From positions 2,480,001 to 2,544,000 of the forward strand of contig NZ_CP033068.1 of assembly GCF_003668995.1 (NCBI RefSeq): 64,000 nucleotides of DNA, in the 5' to 3' direction. The notes below the pieces were generated by a model. It saw nothing but the letters and a program-made list of their open reading frames with translations, was not told the origin of the DNA and ran no database searches. Origin of the DNA: Flavobacterium sp. 140616W15. GTDB taxonomy: Bacteria > Bacteroidota > Bacteroidia > Flavobacteriales > Flavobacteriaceae. Shown piece after piece: positions 7,433 through 16,174 of this stretch. The translations under genes were made by a program, and so were the position numbers. Within the stretch, counting starts at the first letter, position 1; each line of letters starts with the position of its first letter.

Positions 7433-8418
7433 ATGACAATGAAAGCACTTCTTATACATACTTACGAATCAGATTTTGTAAGTGCTCAAATTGACAAACC
7501 TACTTTAAAAGCTGGAGAAGTTTTAATTAAAATACATGCAAGCGGAGTTAATCCAATTGATAATAAAATAAGAATTGGTAAAGCACCTTATGCAACACCA
7601 GTACTACCCGCAATTCTAGGAACAGATCTTGCAGGAGTTATTGAAGAAATTGGCCCAGATGTCACCGATTTTGCAGTTGGAGATGAAGTTTATGGGCTTA
7701 CAGGAGGCGTTTTAGGTCTTCAAGGAACATTGGCAGAATACACCGCTGTAGATGCTAATTTGGTAGCAAAAAAACCAACAAACTTAACAATGAGAGAAGC
7801 CGCTGCCGTGCCTTTAGTTCTACTTACAGCTTGGGAAGGTTTGGCAGATAGAGTAACTATAAAAAAGGAGACAAAGTCCTCGTTCATGGAGGTGCAGGTG
7901 GTGTTGGTCATATGGCGATTCAGCTAGCTAAAATTTTTGGTGGCGATGTATATACAACAGTTTCTTCTAATAAAACAGCTATTGCAAAATCATTAGGAGC
8001 AACACCTATTGATTACAAATCTGTAGAAGTAGAAGATTATGTTAATCAGCATACGCAAGGAATTGGTTTTGATATTATTTATGACACCGTTGGAGGTCAA
8101 TCATTAGATGATTCATTTAAAGCAATACGTCATTATGGACACATAAGCAGCTGTGCTGCCTTTGGAACACATAATTTAGCAATAGGATCACTTCGATCAT
8201 CTAACTTACACGGAGTATTTGTTCTACATCCAATGTTAAGCGGAGAAGGAAGAAAACATCATGGAGATATTCTTAAACAGGCTACAAAACTAATTGAAGA
8301 AGGAAAATTAAAACCAATTTTAGATTCTAGAAAATTTACATTAGACAATGCCATCGAAGCGCATAAAGCTGTAAGTGATGGTTCTGCTATTGGAAAAATT
8401 GTAGTAGATATTATTTAA
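7433..8418 (+). pseudogene. MDR-family NADP-dependent quinone/alcohol oxidoreductase, interrupted by a frameshift
   Basis: Two overlapping frames make one medium-chain dehydrogenase of about 328 residues. The first half (from 7433) holds the GroES-like domain (HASGVNPIDNKIR, LGTDLAGVIEEIG, VGDEVYGL) and ends out of frame after DRVTIKK. The second half resumes with GDKVLVHGGAGGVGHMAIQL, the NADP-binding Rossmann loop, and ends normally at 8418. The break is in six A residues at 7861-7866; one extra A, or a -1 slip on A_AAA_AAG (7861-7867), restores the frame. No structural-zinc cysteines are present, so it is of the zinc-independent QOR type. It is the last gene of the redox operon. It may be intact in the organism. 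Confidence 0.85.
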
Positions 8419-8472
8419 GTTTTTAAACTAATAAATTTTCCGACCTACAAATATCCTTTGTAAAAAAAATAA

Positions 8473-8517
8473 AAAAGGCTTTAGTTAAATCGATGATAGA
8501 TTTAGCTAAAGCCTTTT
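8473..8517. terminator. Bidirectional terminator between convergent genes
   Basis: The stem AAAAGGCTTTAGTTAAATC pairs with GATTTAGCTAAAGCCTTTT around a short loop, flanked by A and T runs. It serves both the MDR gene and the convergent methyltransferase gene. Confidence 0.8.
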
Positions 8518-8548
8518 AAATATCCTATCTCAAGCCAACAACCTATCA

Positions 8549-9256
8549 TTACTTTATCCCACCAAAAGCACCAAAACACATGTTTTTATGTAAAATTTCG
8601 ACACTGGTAAAGCCAATTTTTTTCATCAAATCCAATTGGTAATTCATAGATCGTGGCGAATCTTCTTTGGCGACATAATCCAGTACATTTTTACGGTATT
8701 CCTTGCCTCCTAGCCCTTCTAAATAATCGCCATATCGTTCCCAAGTATACTCATTTAATAATTCCGTGTCTTGAGTAATCAAATCCGAAATCATAAAGCA
8801 GCCACCAGGTTTTAATAATCTATATATCTTAGTAAAAGTTGTCTCCCAATCAGCATCATCTCGCAAATGATGTAAAACCGCTCCAGCTAAAATAATATCA
8901 TAATGATTTTCTAACAATTCTACATCACGAATATCGCCTTGCTTTACTTCTACCCTATTATTGGTTGCCTCCGAAACCCTCTCAAAGGCTTTATCCAACA
9001 TTGGTTTACTTAAATCAACCAATGTGCAATTTAAATCTGGAACTTTAGAAAGCATCATCAACGTATAATTACCGGCGCCACAACCAATGTCTAATACATT
9101 TTTTGCATGAGGTACAATCCTCTTTGAAGCTTCGGTAATAAGTTCTAACGAAATTTTCGCATCAATAGTTGACAATTGCCCCGTATCTAAATTAGAAAAT
9201 CGCTCGACATCATTATCAAAACGTTCCTTTATTTCTGCAATAGTTGATTTTTCCAT
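8549..9256 (-). CDS. Class I SAM-dependent methyltransferase
   Basis: About 235 residues from the ATG at 9256 (MEKSTIAEIKERFDND). A further in-frame ATG at 9310 lies inside the repeat-like region 9274-9382 and is less likely. The SAM-binding motif I is VLDIGCGAGNYTLMML (about residue 80), with VDLSKPMLDKA and GDIRDVEL following. LAGAVLHHLRDDADWE and LLKPGGCFMISDL complete the Rossmann fold. The substrate is unknown. The gene is convergent with the redox operon. Confidence 0.88.
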   Translation of the reverse strand: MEKSTIAEIKERFDNDVERFSNLDTGQLSTIDAKISLELITEASKRIVPHAKNVLDIGCGAGNYTLMMLSKVPDLNCTLVDLSKPMLDKAFERVSEATNNRVEVKQGDIRDVELLENHYDIILAGAVLHHLRDDADWETTFTKIYRLLKPGGCFMISDLITQDTELLNEYTWERYGDYLEGLGGKEYRKNVLDYVAKEDSPRSMNYQLDLMKKIGFTSVEILHKNMCFGAFGGIK

Positions 9257-9694
9257 AGTTATTTGTTTTAGGTTTTCACGCAGATTAAACAGATAATCAT
9301 AGCTATTCAAAAAAATGATCCGATCCGCAATCAGGAGTGGTCAAAAAATGATGTGCTCAATCTGCCAAATCTGCGTGATACATTTTTTTCAAAAGTATCC
9401 TTTTGATATATACTTCAAAAATACTTGTTTCATAATTCATCAATGCACCCCAAATTTATAAAACTACGTTATCTAAACTTTTTTTTGACTCAAGACAATG
9501 AATTAAATGCTATCAAATTAACCCAAAAACATTGCTTTACTTGAGCTTAGAATCATGAAACCATACTATTATAATACGAAACACAAGCATGTTTATTTAT
9601 CAAAAACAAAAATCCGAAGGGAGAAAACATTATGCTTATAGCTAACTTTTAAATACCTTAGCAAAAAATAATCATTACCCATAAAACTATCAAA
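9257..9694. other. Long intergenic region with CACGCAGATT inverted repeats
   Basis: No gene is visible here. CACGCAGATT (about 9276-9285) and its complement AATCTGCGTG (about 9366-9375) face each other roughly 80 bases apart, a pattern typical of decaying Flavobacterium intergenic repeats. The rest to 9694 is A+T-rich and must hold the promoter of the DUF2130 gene, but I find no good TAnnTTTG match. Confidence 0.5.
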
Positions 9695-10963
9695 ATGGCT
9701 GAGCAATCTTCAATTCAGTGTCCAAATTGCGGAACAATAATCGATGTAAATGATATCCTAAAACACCAATTAGAGGATAGCATCCGTAAAGAATTTCAGC
9801 AAAAGGCTACTGCTCAGGCAAAAGAGTTAGAGCTTAAAAACGAGCAATTTGAAAAAGCCAAAGCTGAATTTGAAGCCAAAAAGAAACAAGAAAATGAACT
9901 TTTCACAGAACGCTTAGATCGAGAGAAAAAAGTAGCTGAAAAAGAAATTACCGAAAAACTTAAAACAAAACTCGCCGAAGAAAATAAAGACCGTTTGCTT
10001 TCGATGGAAAAAGAACTTTCGGAGAAATCTGAAAAGTTACGAGAATTAAATAAAATGGAAGGTGAGATTGCAAAACTCCAACGTGAGAAACTGGAAATGA
10101 AAGAAGCAATTGAAGCCGAATCTCAAAAACAACTCAATGCCGCTTTAGTTCTTGAACGTGATAAAATTCGAAAACAAGAAGAAGAAAAAAATGAGTTAAA
10201 AATAAAAGAATACCAAAAACAATCCGACGATCAAAAGAAGCTTATCGAAGAAATGAAACGCAAGCAGGAACAAGGTTCTATGCAATTGCAAGGCGAAGTA
10301 ATGGAACTGGCTATTGAAGAATGGCTTGCTTCTAATTTTCCGTTAGATAGTATCGATGAAGTTAAAAAGGGAGCTAATGGAGCCGATTGCTTACAGATTG
10401 TAAACACCCGCGAATTACAAAATTGCGGATCTATTTATTACGAAAGCAAACGTACCAAGGCTTTCCAACCTGCTTGGATTGAAAAATTTAAAAATGATAT
10501 TCGTGATAAAAAAGCCAACATTGGAGTGCTTGTTACTGAAGTTATGCCTGCTGGAATGGATCGTATGGGAATGCGTGACGGTATCTGGATATGTACTTAT
10601 GAAGAATTTAAAGGACTAAGCGCTGTTTTACGCCAATCATTAATACAAGTAAGTCAAGCAGTACAGGCACAAGAAAACAAAGGCGATAAAATGGCAATGT
10701 TATACGATTTCTTAACCAGTAACGAATTCCGTTTACAGATTGAAGGTATCGTAGAAGGTTTTACACAAATGCAAACCGACTTAGATTCAGAAAAAAGAGC
10801 CATGCAACGTATCTGGAAACAACGCGAAAAACAAATAGAGAAAGTAGTCAATAATACCTTAGGAATGTACGGATCTATACGTGGAATAGCAGGAAACGCA
10901 GTTCAAACCGTAAGAGCTTTAGAACTCGATTTTATTGATGACCAAACAGAGGAATTAGAATAG
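9695..10963 (+). CDS. DUF2130 domain protein, coiled coil with nuclease-like C-terminus
   Basis: 422 residues. The N-terminus has a zinc-ribbon-like half motif (IQCPNCGTIID). A long, highly charged coiled coil spans about residues 25-205. The DUF2130 domain follows (VMELAIEEWLASNFPLDSI, GANGADCLQIVN, GSIYYESKRTKAFQ, WIEKFKNDIRDKKANIGVLV). The spacing of Asp in GADC and Glu-x-Lys in YESKR suggests a PD-(D/E)xK nuclease-like fold, which is how DUF2130 is usually regarded. A second charged segment (EKRAMQRIWKQREKQIEKV) closes the protein. It is cytosolic and its role is unknown. A strong terminator follows, so it is probably monocistronic. Confidence 0.88.
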   Translation: MAEQSSIQCPNCGTIIDVNDILKHQLEDSIRKEFQQKATAQAKELELKNEQFEKAKAEFEAKKKQENELFTERLDREKKVAEKEITEKLKTKLAEENKDRLLSMEKELSEKSEKLRELNKMEGEIAKLQREKLEMKEAIEAESQKQLNAALVLERDKIRKQEEEKNELKIKEYQKQSDDQKKLIEEMKRKQEQGSMQLQGEVMELAIEEWLASNFPLDSIDEVKKGANGADCLQIVNTRELQNCGSIYYESKRTKAFQPAWIEKFKNDIRDKKANIGVLVTEVMPAGMDRMGMRDGIWICTYEEFKGLSAVLRQSLIQVSQAVQAQENKGDKMAMLYDFLTSNEFRLQIEGIVEGFTQMQTDLDSEKRAMQRIWKQREKQIEKVVNNTLGMYGSIRGIAGNAVQTVRALELDFIDDQTEELE

Positions 10964-10983
10964 TTTTTTTCTTAAAAGCACTA

Positions 10984-11029
10984 AAAAAGACAAGCCATAT
11001 AAGTACTAAATTATATGGCTTGTCTTTTT
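10984..11029 (+). terminator. Rho-independent terminator of the DUF2130 gene
   Basis: An 18-pair stem (AAAAAGACAAGCCATATA with its complement TATATGGCTTGTCTTTTT) lies 20 bases after the stop and ends in a T run. Confidence 0.85.
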
Positions 11030-11105
11030 ATTCATTATCTGTAAGATAGAGTAAATACGCTACAAACTCTTTGTAACTTACTTCAGAGGCTGTGTGAACA
11101 AACTA

Positions 11106-11144
11106 AAAACTTTGAACCTCAGAACCTCAGAACCTTTGAACCTA
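11106..11144. repeat. Short tandem GAACCTCA-type intergenic repeat
   Basis: AAAACTTTGAACCTCAGAACCTCAGAACCTTTGAACCT is built from GAACCT(C/T)(A/T) units. The same words recur at 26281-26420, 46305-46328 and 54365-54625 in both orientations, marking a dispersed repeat family. Confidence 0.6.
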
Positions 11145-11151
11145 AAGAAAT

Positions 11152-11949
11152 TTAATCTACCTTCTTAAAAACTAAAAGTAATCCTGATGGGTTTGACAAG
11201 GATAATCTGTTATTAGCAACAGTGTAAGTTGTTGTACTCTGAAGCGCTTGCAAAAACTCATCTTCTTTGTTATTATTACCTCCACAAGCCATTAATGTTG
11301 AAGCTACATTTGTAAAACGCAATACATCATTCTCATAAAAAATACCTCCATTAATCTGATTGCATCCTCCAAATCCTGAAAATCTGTTCTCGGCACTATA
11401 AATTTCAATTCTAGGTAATTCACGTTGAAAATCGGCTATTGTAACTTTTTTTCCTTTCAATTGCTCTAAAACCCAGATATCATGTAAACGATAATCAGTG
11501 ATGTATCTTCCGCAACCTTCGATCTTCTTTACGCTTGCATCACTATTATTGGTAATTTCGATTTTAACATTGTAAGGTGATTTGTCTCCAGACATAGTAT
11601 CAGTACAATCCATTTGTTGAATAGTAATACTCATACTTCCTGTTTTAGTAGTAAAACGATACAACTTAACATTGGCATCCATTGCTCTTATTGGATCAAC
11701 GTAAGGAGCACTAATCTCTTCTAATCCTTCAATCAGCGAGGTAAACCTAATTGTTTCTTTACCAATTTTTAAACCCCAAAAAGGCTCGTTGCCAGTAGCC
11801 TTAAAAAATGTCGAACCATCGTATTCGTCTGCATTATTTGTATTCATAGATGCCGGATTATCCTCCTTTGGTTGAGTTAAAGGTTTTACTGTCGTTTTAC
11901 AGCTGAATGACAAAATTGCGACCGAGACTAATAAAAATAGTTTTTTCAT
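11152..11949 (-). CDS. META-domain (HslJ-like) lipoprotein
   Basis: 265 residues with a lipoprotein signal peptide and lipobox LSFSC (Cys17). Residues 45-150 resemble a COG3650-type domain (FFKATGNEPFWGLKIGKE, IRFTSLIEG, MDCTDTMSGD). Residues 155-262 form a META/HslJ domain (DIWVLEQLKGKKV, FSGFGGCNQINGGIF, STLMACGG). E. coli HslJ is a heat-inducible membrane-associated protein linked to novobiocin resistance. This protein is expected to be anchored in the periplasmic or outer-membrane leaflet. No operon partner is near. Confidence 0.88.
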   Translation of the reverse strand: MKKLFLLVSVAILSFSCKTTVKPLTQPKEDNPASMNTNNADEYDGSTFFKATGNEPFWGLKIGKETIRFTSLIEGLEEISAPYVDPIRAMDANVKLYRFTTKTGSMSITIQQMDCTDTMSGDKSPYNVKIEITNNSDASVKKIEGCGRYITDYRLHDIWVLEQLKGKKVTIADFQRELPRIEIYSAENRFSGFGGCNQINGGIFYENDVLRFTNVASTLMACGGNNNKEDEFLQALQSTTTYTVANNRLSLSNPSGLLLVFKKVD

Positions 11950-12137
11950 GTGTGTAATTTTAAAATTAACATTTTGATTTTCAATACATTAACTTCTTTA
12001 ATAAATAAAATAAATTTTTAGCTAATTTACAATAAAAAAATAAGTGCAACAATCAGCAGTAATTTGCGCTAACTCATTTGTACTGTGCTGGTACGATTCC
12101 TATTGCCATTTAGATTATTTATATCTCTTAAATTATG

Positions 12138-12145
12138 TATCTTTG
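12138..12145 (+). promoter_or_regulatory. Probable -7 element of the DUF4202 gene
   Basis: TATCTTTG matches TAnnTTTG and lies 21 bases before the ATG at 12167. No -33 TTTG at the right spacing is visible. Confidence 0.5.
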
Positions 12146-12166
12146 ATTGTATATATCTTCTTATAA

Positions 12167-12751
12167 ATGACAACACCTTTTCAAAAAGCAAGTGAATGGA
12201 TTGATGCCGAAAATGCTCAAGATCCAAATCAGGAATCTTATAAAAACAGTACATATCCTAAAGAGCTATTATACTCTAACAGAATGTACACTAAATTGAT
12301 GGATTTTTATCCTGAAGCTTCAGAAGAAGTGCAAATTGCCTCCAAAGCCCAACACATCTGCAGATGGAAAGTAGCACGTGAATCGTATCCAATGGATCGC
12401 GTAGGATATTTAAAATGGAGAGAAGAATTAAAAAAATTTCATGCAAAAACAACAGCGGTAATTCTAGAAAAAGCAGGTTATAATGCTGAATTTATTACTC
12501 GTGTTTCTTTTTTGATAGAAAAAAAATTACTTAAAAAAGATGCTGAAACCCAATTACTTGAGGATGTCATCTGTCTTGTCTTTCTAGAATATTACCTTGA
12601 CCCATTTGTACATAAACACGATGAAGAAAAGCTCAAAAATATCATCAAAAAAACCTGGGATAAAATGTCTGATAAAGGTCACCAAGAAGCGCTTAAAATA
12701 AAATATAGTGCAGAAAATCTTGAATTAATAAAAGCTTCTTTAGGATTGTAA
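12167..12751 (+). CDS. DUF4202 domain protein
   Basis: A 194-residue, all-helical cytosolic protein with the DUF4202 pattern: FQKASEWIDAENAQDPNQES, YSNRMYTKLMDFYPEASEEV, QIASKAQHICRWKVARESYP, YLKWREELKKFHA, LLEDVICLVFLEYYL. The conserved His and Asp residues (QHICRW, LEDVICLVFL) recall HD-type phosphohydrolase geometry, but catalysis is not established. DUF4202 genes are sometimes linked to sulfur or sulfonate assimilation in other bacteria; no such neighbour is adjacent here. Confidence 0.88.
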   Translation: MTTPFQKASEWIDAENAQDPNQESYKNSTYPKELLYSNRMYTKLMDFYPEASEEVQIASKAQHICRWKVARESYPMDRVGYLKWREELKKFHAKTTAVILEKAGYNAEFITRVSFLIEKKLLKKDAETQLLEDVICLVFLEYYLDPFVHKHDEEKLKNIIKKTWDKMSDKGHQEALKIKYSAENLELIKASLGL

Positions 12752-12922
12752 TTTATTCCCAGTCCTTCACGAATTTTTCTATTAAAATCAATAGCATCTA
12801 AAAAATAAAATAAAACTTATAAATAACGACCTAAAAAAAATCTGATAAAAATTAAGAATTACGTATATTAGCATAATAACCTAGCAGTTTATACGTAACA
12901 TTTAATTTAAAAATTAAGTAAA

Positions 12923-13612
12923 ATGGCAGATATTATTCGTGTTGTTCTAGCAGATGACCATGTATTTGTAAGAGATGGAATTAAATCATTATTAAATAAC
13001 GAACCTAATATTGAAGTTGTTGGTGAAGCTGCTGATGGCATAGAAACTCTAGAAGTTGTTACTAATAAACAACCCGATTTACTTATAGTAGATATTCGCA
13101 TGCCATTCTTAACTGGCATTGAAGTAGTAGAAAAACTTAGAGAACAAAATCAACTTGTTAAAATAATCATACTAACTATGTATGAATCTGAAGAATATGT
13201 ATTAAAATCAATTAAAGCCGGTGCTGATGGTTATATACTAAAAGGATCAAGTAAAGAAGAGTTTTTAAAAGCACTACATACAGTCCTTCAAGGAAGTAAA
13301 TACTATAGCGGCGACATATCTTCAATATTAATAAAACAACTACTCTGTAATGATTTTAATAACGATTTAAAACAATCTTTAAACGAAGAAATCATAATAA
13401 CCAAAAGAGAAAAAGAAATCCTTAGACTATTATTATCCGGAAAAGGAAACAAAGAAATTGCCGAAACTCTTAGTATTAGCAAAAGAACTGCCGAGGTTCA
13501 TCGTTTTAATTTGATGAAAAAACTCAAAGTAAAAAACCTAATGGAGCTGTCTAATAAAGCTACTGAATATTCTTTGGTGCAGATTAAAACAGATACTATT
13601 TCACAGTCCTAA
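12923..13612 (+). CDS. LuxR-type (NarL/FixJ) response regulator
   Basis: 229 residues. The receiver domain (1-120) carries the acidic pair Asp11-Asp12, the phospho-acceptor Asp57 (LLIVDIRMP), Thr85 and Lys107. The C-terminal LuxR helix-turn-helix lies at about 162-215 (ITKREKEILRLLLSGKGNKE, SISKRTAEVHRFNLMKKLKV). No histidine kinase is adjacent; the kinases at 50290-53860 are far away but belong to the matching HisKA_3-like class. It is a paralogue of the regulator at 48947. Its target may be the barrel gene that follows (inference). Confidence 0.92.
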   Translation: MADIIRVVLADDHVFVRDGIKSLLNNEPNIEVVGEAADGIETLEVVTNKQPDLLIVDIRMPFLTGIEVVEKLREQNQLVKIIILTMYESEEYVLKSIKAGADGYILKGSSKEEFLKALHTVLQGSKYYSGDISSILIKQLLCNDFNNDLKQSLNEEIIITKREKEILRLLLSGKGNKEIAETLSISKRTAEVHRFNLMKKLKVKNLMELSNKATEYSLVQIKTDTISQS

Positions 13613-13914
13613 AAACACGTATTTATACTTAGTACTATTCTAATTTCTAAATATAATATAAGTATTTCGCAAAGCCAAAAACTTGTATCAACATATATTT
13701 TTTCTGCAACATACTTTCTTACCTCTATTTTTTAGTTAATATTAAATATCCCAAATATTTAATACTCTTATTGTTCCAAACAAAAATAAGATGCACTTCA
13801 TTTATCAAAAATAATTAATAGTACTATTTTAGTATAGAATACTGGTTTCATGACTTTTATCACAATAAAAGACTTTTTTGTCTTTTAAATTTGTACTATA
13901 TAAATAACTCACTC
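13613..13914 (+). promoter_or_regulatory. Intergenic region carrying the promoter of the barrel gene
   Basis: About 300 non-coding bases. TAAATTTG at 13886-13893 matches the -7 element and lies 21 bases before the preferred ATG at 13915. The upstream part is A+T-rich with no clear hairpin or repeat; a regulator site is possible but not identifiable. Confidence 0.55.
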
Positions 13915-15174
13915 ATGAAAAAAATAAAAAATATTGCTTTATTGCTATTTGGAGGAATAAGCATTGGTTTGCAGGCACAAGAATTTGATGCTAATTTACA
14001 ACTCAGACCCCGTTACGAATATAGAAACGGCTACAAAACACTTTTACCTGAAGGTCAAGCAGGAACATCATTTGTCTCACAACGTTCAAGATTAAACTTA
14101 AACTTTGCGCAAGATCAACTAAAAGTCAAATTAACTCTTCAAAACGTAAGAACTTGGGGAGATGTTGCAAATGCAAATGTTTCCGACAAAAATGGAGTGG
14201 CAGTATTTGAAGGTTGGGCACAATATGACTTTGATCAAAAATGGAGTACTCGTGTTGGTCGCCAAGTTATCTCGTATGACAACCAACGTATTCTTGGAGA
14301 AATAGACTGGGCACAACAAGGACAAAGCCATGATGCAGTATTAGTAAGTTTCCATCCTAAAAACCATCAATTGGACTTAGGAGTAGCTTACAACTCTAAC
14401 GCAGAAAACTTAATCGAAACTCCCTATACCATTTCTAATTATAAATCCATGCAATATGCTTGGTATCATACAAATGTTGATGCATTGGGCATAAGCTTAT
14501 TAATGCTTAATACGGGTTATGAATATGCGAATCTAGAAAACAAATTATTAGTAGATTACAAACAAACCTTTGGAACTTATCTAACTTATAAAACTAAAAA
14601 ACTTGATGCTAATCTTGGCATTTATGGGCAAACAGGTAAGAGTACAGACAAAAATGTTAGTGCATGGTATGCAGGAGCAAATCTTGGTTATGCAATAACT
14701 GATGCATTTAAAGCTTCGTTAGGATATGAATTCTTATCTGGAAAAGACACAAATGATGGAAGTACTGCTGTAAAATCATTCAATCCACTTTTTGGAACAA
14801 ATCATGGATTTAATGGTTTTATGGATTATTTTTATGTTGGTAATCATCAAAACAGTGTAGGTTTACAAGATGCCTACTTGAAGTTAAGTTATACTATCAA
14901 CAAGTGGCAATTTGCTTTAATTCCGCATGTATTTAATGCTCCTAATAAAGTTATAACCCCTACAAATGAAAAACTAGATTCTTATTTAGGTACTGAAGTT
15001 GATTTAACTTTTGGATATGCTTTTAAGAAAGACATAACAGTTAGCGGAGGCTACTCTCAAATGTTTGGATCTGAAACTTTAGAGTTTTTGAAAAACGGAG
15101 ATGCTGGTCATATTAACAACTGGGCTTGGTTAATGATTGCTATAAATCCACGAATTTTTACTTCAAAAAAATAG
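13915..15174 (+). CDS. Outer-membrane beta-barrel, alginate-export-like porin
   Basis: 419 residues from the ATG at 13915. An upstream TTG at 13891 lies within the promoter -7 element and is rejected. A signal peptide (MKKIKNIALLLFGGISIGLQ, cleaved after AQ) is followed by alternating amphipathic strands: LQLRPRYEYRNGYK, SQRSRLNLNF, LKVKLTLQNVRTWGD, WSTRVGRQVISYDNQRILGE, and so on to a C-terminal strand ending in IFTSKK. This is the alginate_exp-type 16-18-stranded barrel, common in Bacteroidota as a general or anion porin. The substrate is unknown. A LuxR-type regulator lies upstream on the same strand. Confidence 0.85.
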   Translation: MKKIKNIALLLFGGISIGLQAQEFDANLQLRPRYEYRNGYKTLLPEGQAGTSFVSQRSRLNLNFAQDQLKVKLTLQNVRTWGDVANANVSDKNGVAVFEGWAQYDFDQKWSTRVGRQVISYDNQRILGEIDWAQQGQSHDAVLVSFHPKNHQLDLGVAYNSNAENLIETPYTISNYKSMQYAWYHTNVDALGISLLMLNTGYEYANLENKLLVDYKQTFGTYLTYKTKKLDANLGIYGQTGKSTDKNVSAWYAGANLGYAITDAFKASLGYEFLSGKDTNDGSTAVKSFNPLFGTNHGFNGFMDYFYVGNHQNSVGLQDAYLKLSYTINKWQFALIPHVFNAPNKVITPTNEKLDSYLGTEVDLTFGYAFKKDITVSGGYSQMFGSETLEFLKNGDAGHINNWAWLMIAINPRIFTSKK

Positions 15175-15207
15175 CTTGTTTATAGTAAACTATACAATTT
15201 TCATATT

Positions 15208-15240
15208 TACCCTTTGCTTAAAATCAAAGGGTATTTTTTT
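15208..15240 (+). terminator. Terminator of the barrel gene
   Basis: TACCCTTTG pairs with CAAAGGGTA around an eight-base loop, followed by seven T residues. Confidence 0.85.
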
Positions 15241-15410
15241 TCATATTATTCATAAAATAATTGATTAATCATAAGATTGAGGAAAAACTTAACATTGGCA
15301 TGTATTTTTATTGTTTACATTTACTTAACTGAAAGCTAACATTTTAAATATATTATTAATCTTTCATCATTACTAACTTCAGAACTTTTCAATTATAAAG
15401 CCAACATCAT

Positions 15411-15959
15411 ATGGAAAAAAAAGCAACAGAGGGTACTCCTCAAAATACTGACTTACCTGTAGCTGATACCGTTCAGCCAATTGTAGAAGATAAGAAAACA
15501 GAAACTACTCCAATAGTAAAAACGCCGACCAAAGCTCCAGTTAAAAGAACAACTGTTGCAAAAACACAAACAAAAACTACTACCGCTACAAAAGTTGCAC
15601 AAAAAGCTCCTGTGAAAAAAGTAGCACCAGTTAAACCAACTGCTAAAACAGAAACCACAGTAGCAGAAAAAAAACCGCAAAGTGTTCCTGCAAAAAAAGT
15701 AGCTACCCCACCAGTAACTCTTCCAAAAACCAAAGAAGCTGTAACAACTGAAAAAACAATTGTTGCAACAAAAGAAAAGAAAGTTATAGCACCTAGCACA
15801 GGTACAATTGTTGGTGCGATAGACGAAATTATAAAGGACAAATCAAAAGATAAAAAGAAGAAAAAGATGAAAGAAAAAGACAAGGATAAAGAGAAAGAGA
15901 AAAAGAAATTAGCCAAGAAAAAGAAAAAGCTAAAAAGGATAAAAGAAAGAGAAAGCTAA
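15411..15959 (+). CDS. Lys/Ala/Thr-rich low-complexity protein, tail probably frameshifted
   Basis: 182 residues as read. The first 125 residues are Thr/Pro/Lys/Ala-rich and disordered (VAKTQTKTTTATKVAQKAPV). A short ordered segment follows (STGTIVGAIDEIIKD), then almost pure Lys with Asp/Glu. This composition suits a histone-H1-like nucleic-acid-binding protein, but that is inference. After the stop at 15959, Lys/Ala-rich frames continue to about 16088 (KAKKAKEKAKAKK, then AKKKAKKSKSKSKKKK in different frames), where a strong terminator follows. The natural tail is therefore probably longer and broken here by one or more A-run indels. Confidence 0.7.
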   Translation: MEKKATEGTPQNTDLPVADTVQPIVEDKKTETTPIVKTPTKAPVKRTTVAKTQTKTTTATKVAQKAPVKKVAPVKPTAKTETTVAEKKPQSVPAKKVATPPVTLPKTKEAVTTEKTIVATKEKKVIAPSTGTIVGAIDEIIKDKSKDKKKKKMKEKDKDKEKEKKKLAKKKKKLKRIKERES

Positions 15960-16098
15960 AAAGCTAAGCTTAAAGCAAAAACAAAAAAGAAAGAAAAAGC
16001 TAAAAAGGCAAAGGAAAAAGCTAAAGCAAAAAAATAGCCAAGAAAAAGGCAAAAAAATCGAAGTCAAAATCGAAAAAGAAAAAATAAATTAAAATTTG

Positions 16099-16128
16099 GG
16101 TTTAACTTTAAAAAGTTAAACCTTTTTT
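16099..16128 (+). terminator. Terminator after the Lys-rich gene
   Basis: GGTTTAACTTT pairs with AAGTTAAACC and is followed by six T residues. It begins 11 bases beyond the last Lys-rich frame, supporting the idea that the gene extends beyond 15959. Confidence 0.85.
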
Positions 16129-16174
16129 ATTTCCAAAAAATTCATCTCTTCTCAATAGAATATACAGCAAGCTT

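Noticed and set aside
13891..13914. TTG start for the barrel protein
   Set aside because: It coincides with the promoter -7 element; the ATG at 13915 begins a proper signal peptide.
15473..15916. Long hydrophobic minus-strand frame (147 codons) opposite the Lys-rich gene
   Set aside because: It is the mirror of Lys/Thr/Ala codons (giving Phe/Val/Ser) and has no start context or family; the plus-strand gene has a terminator.
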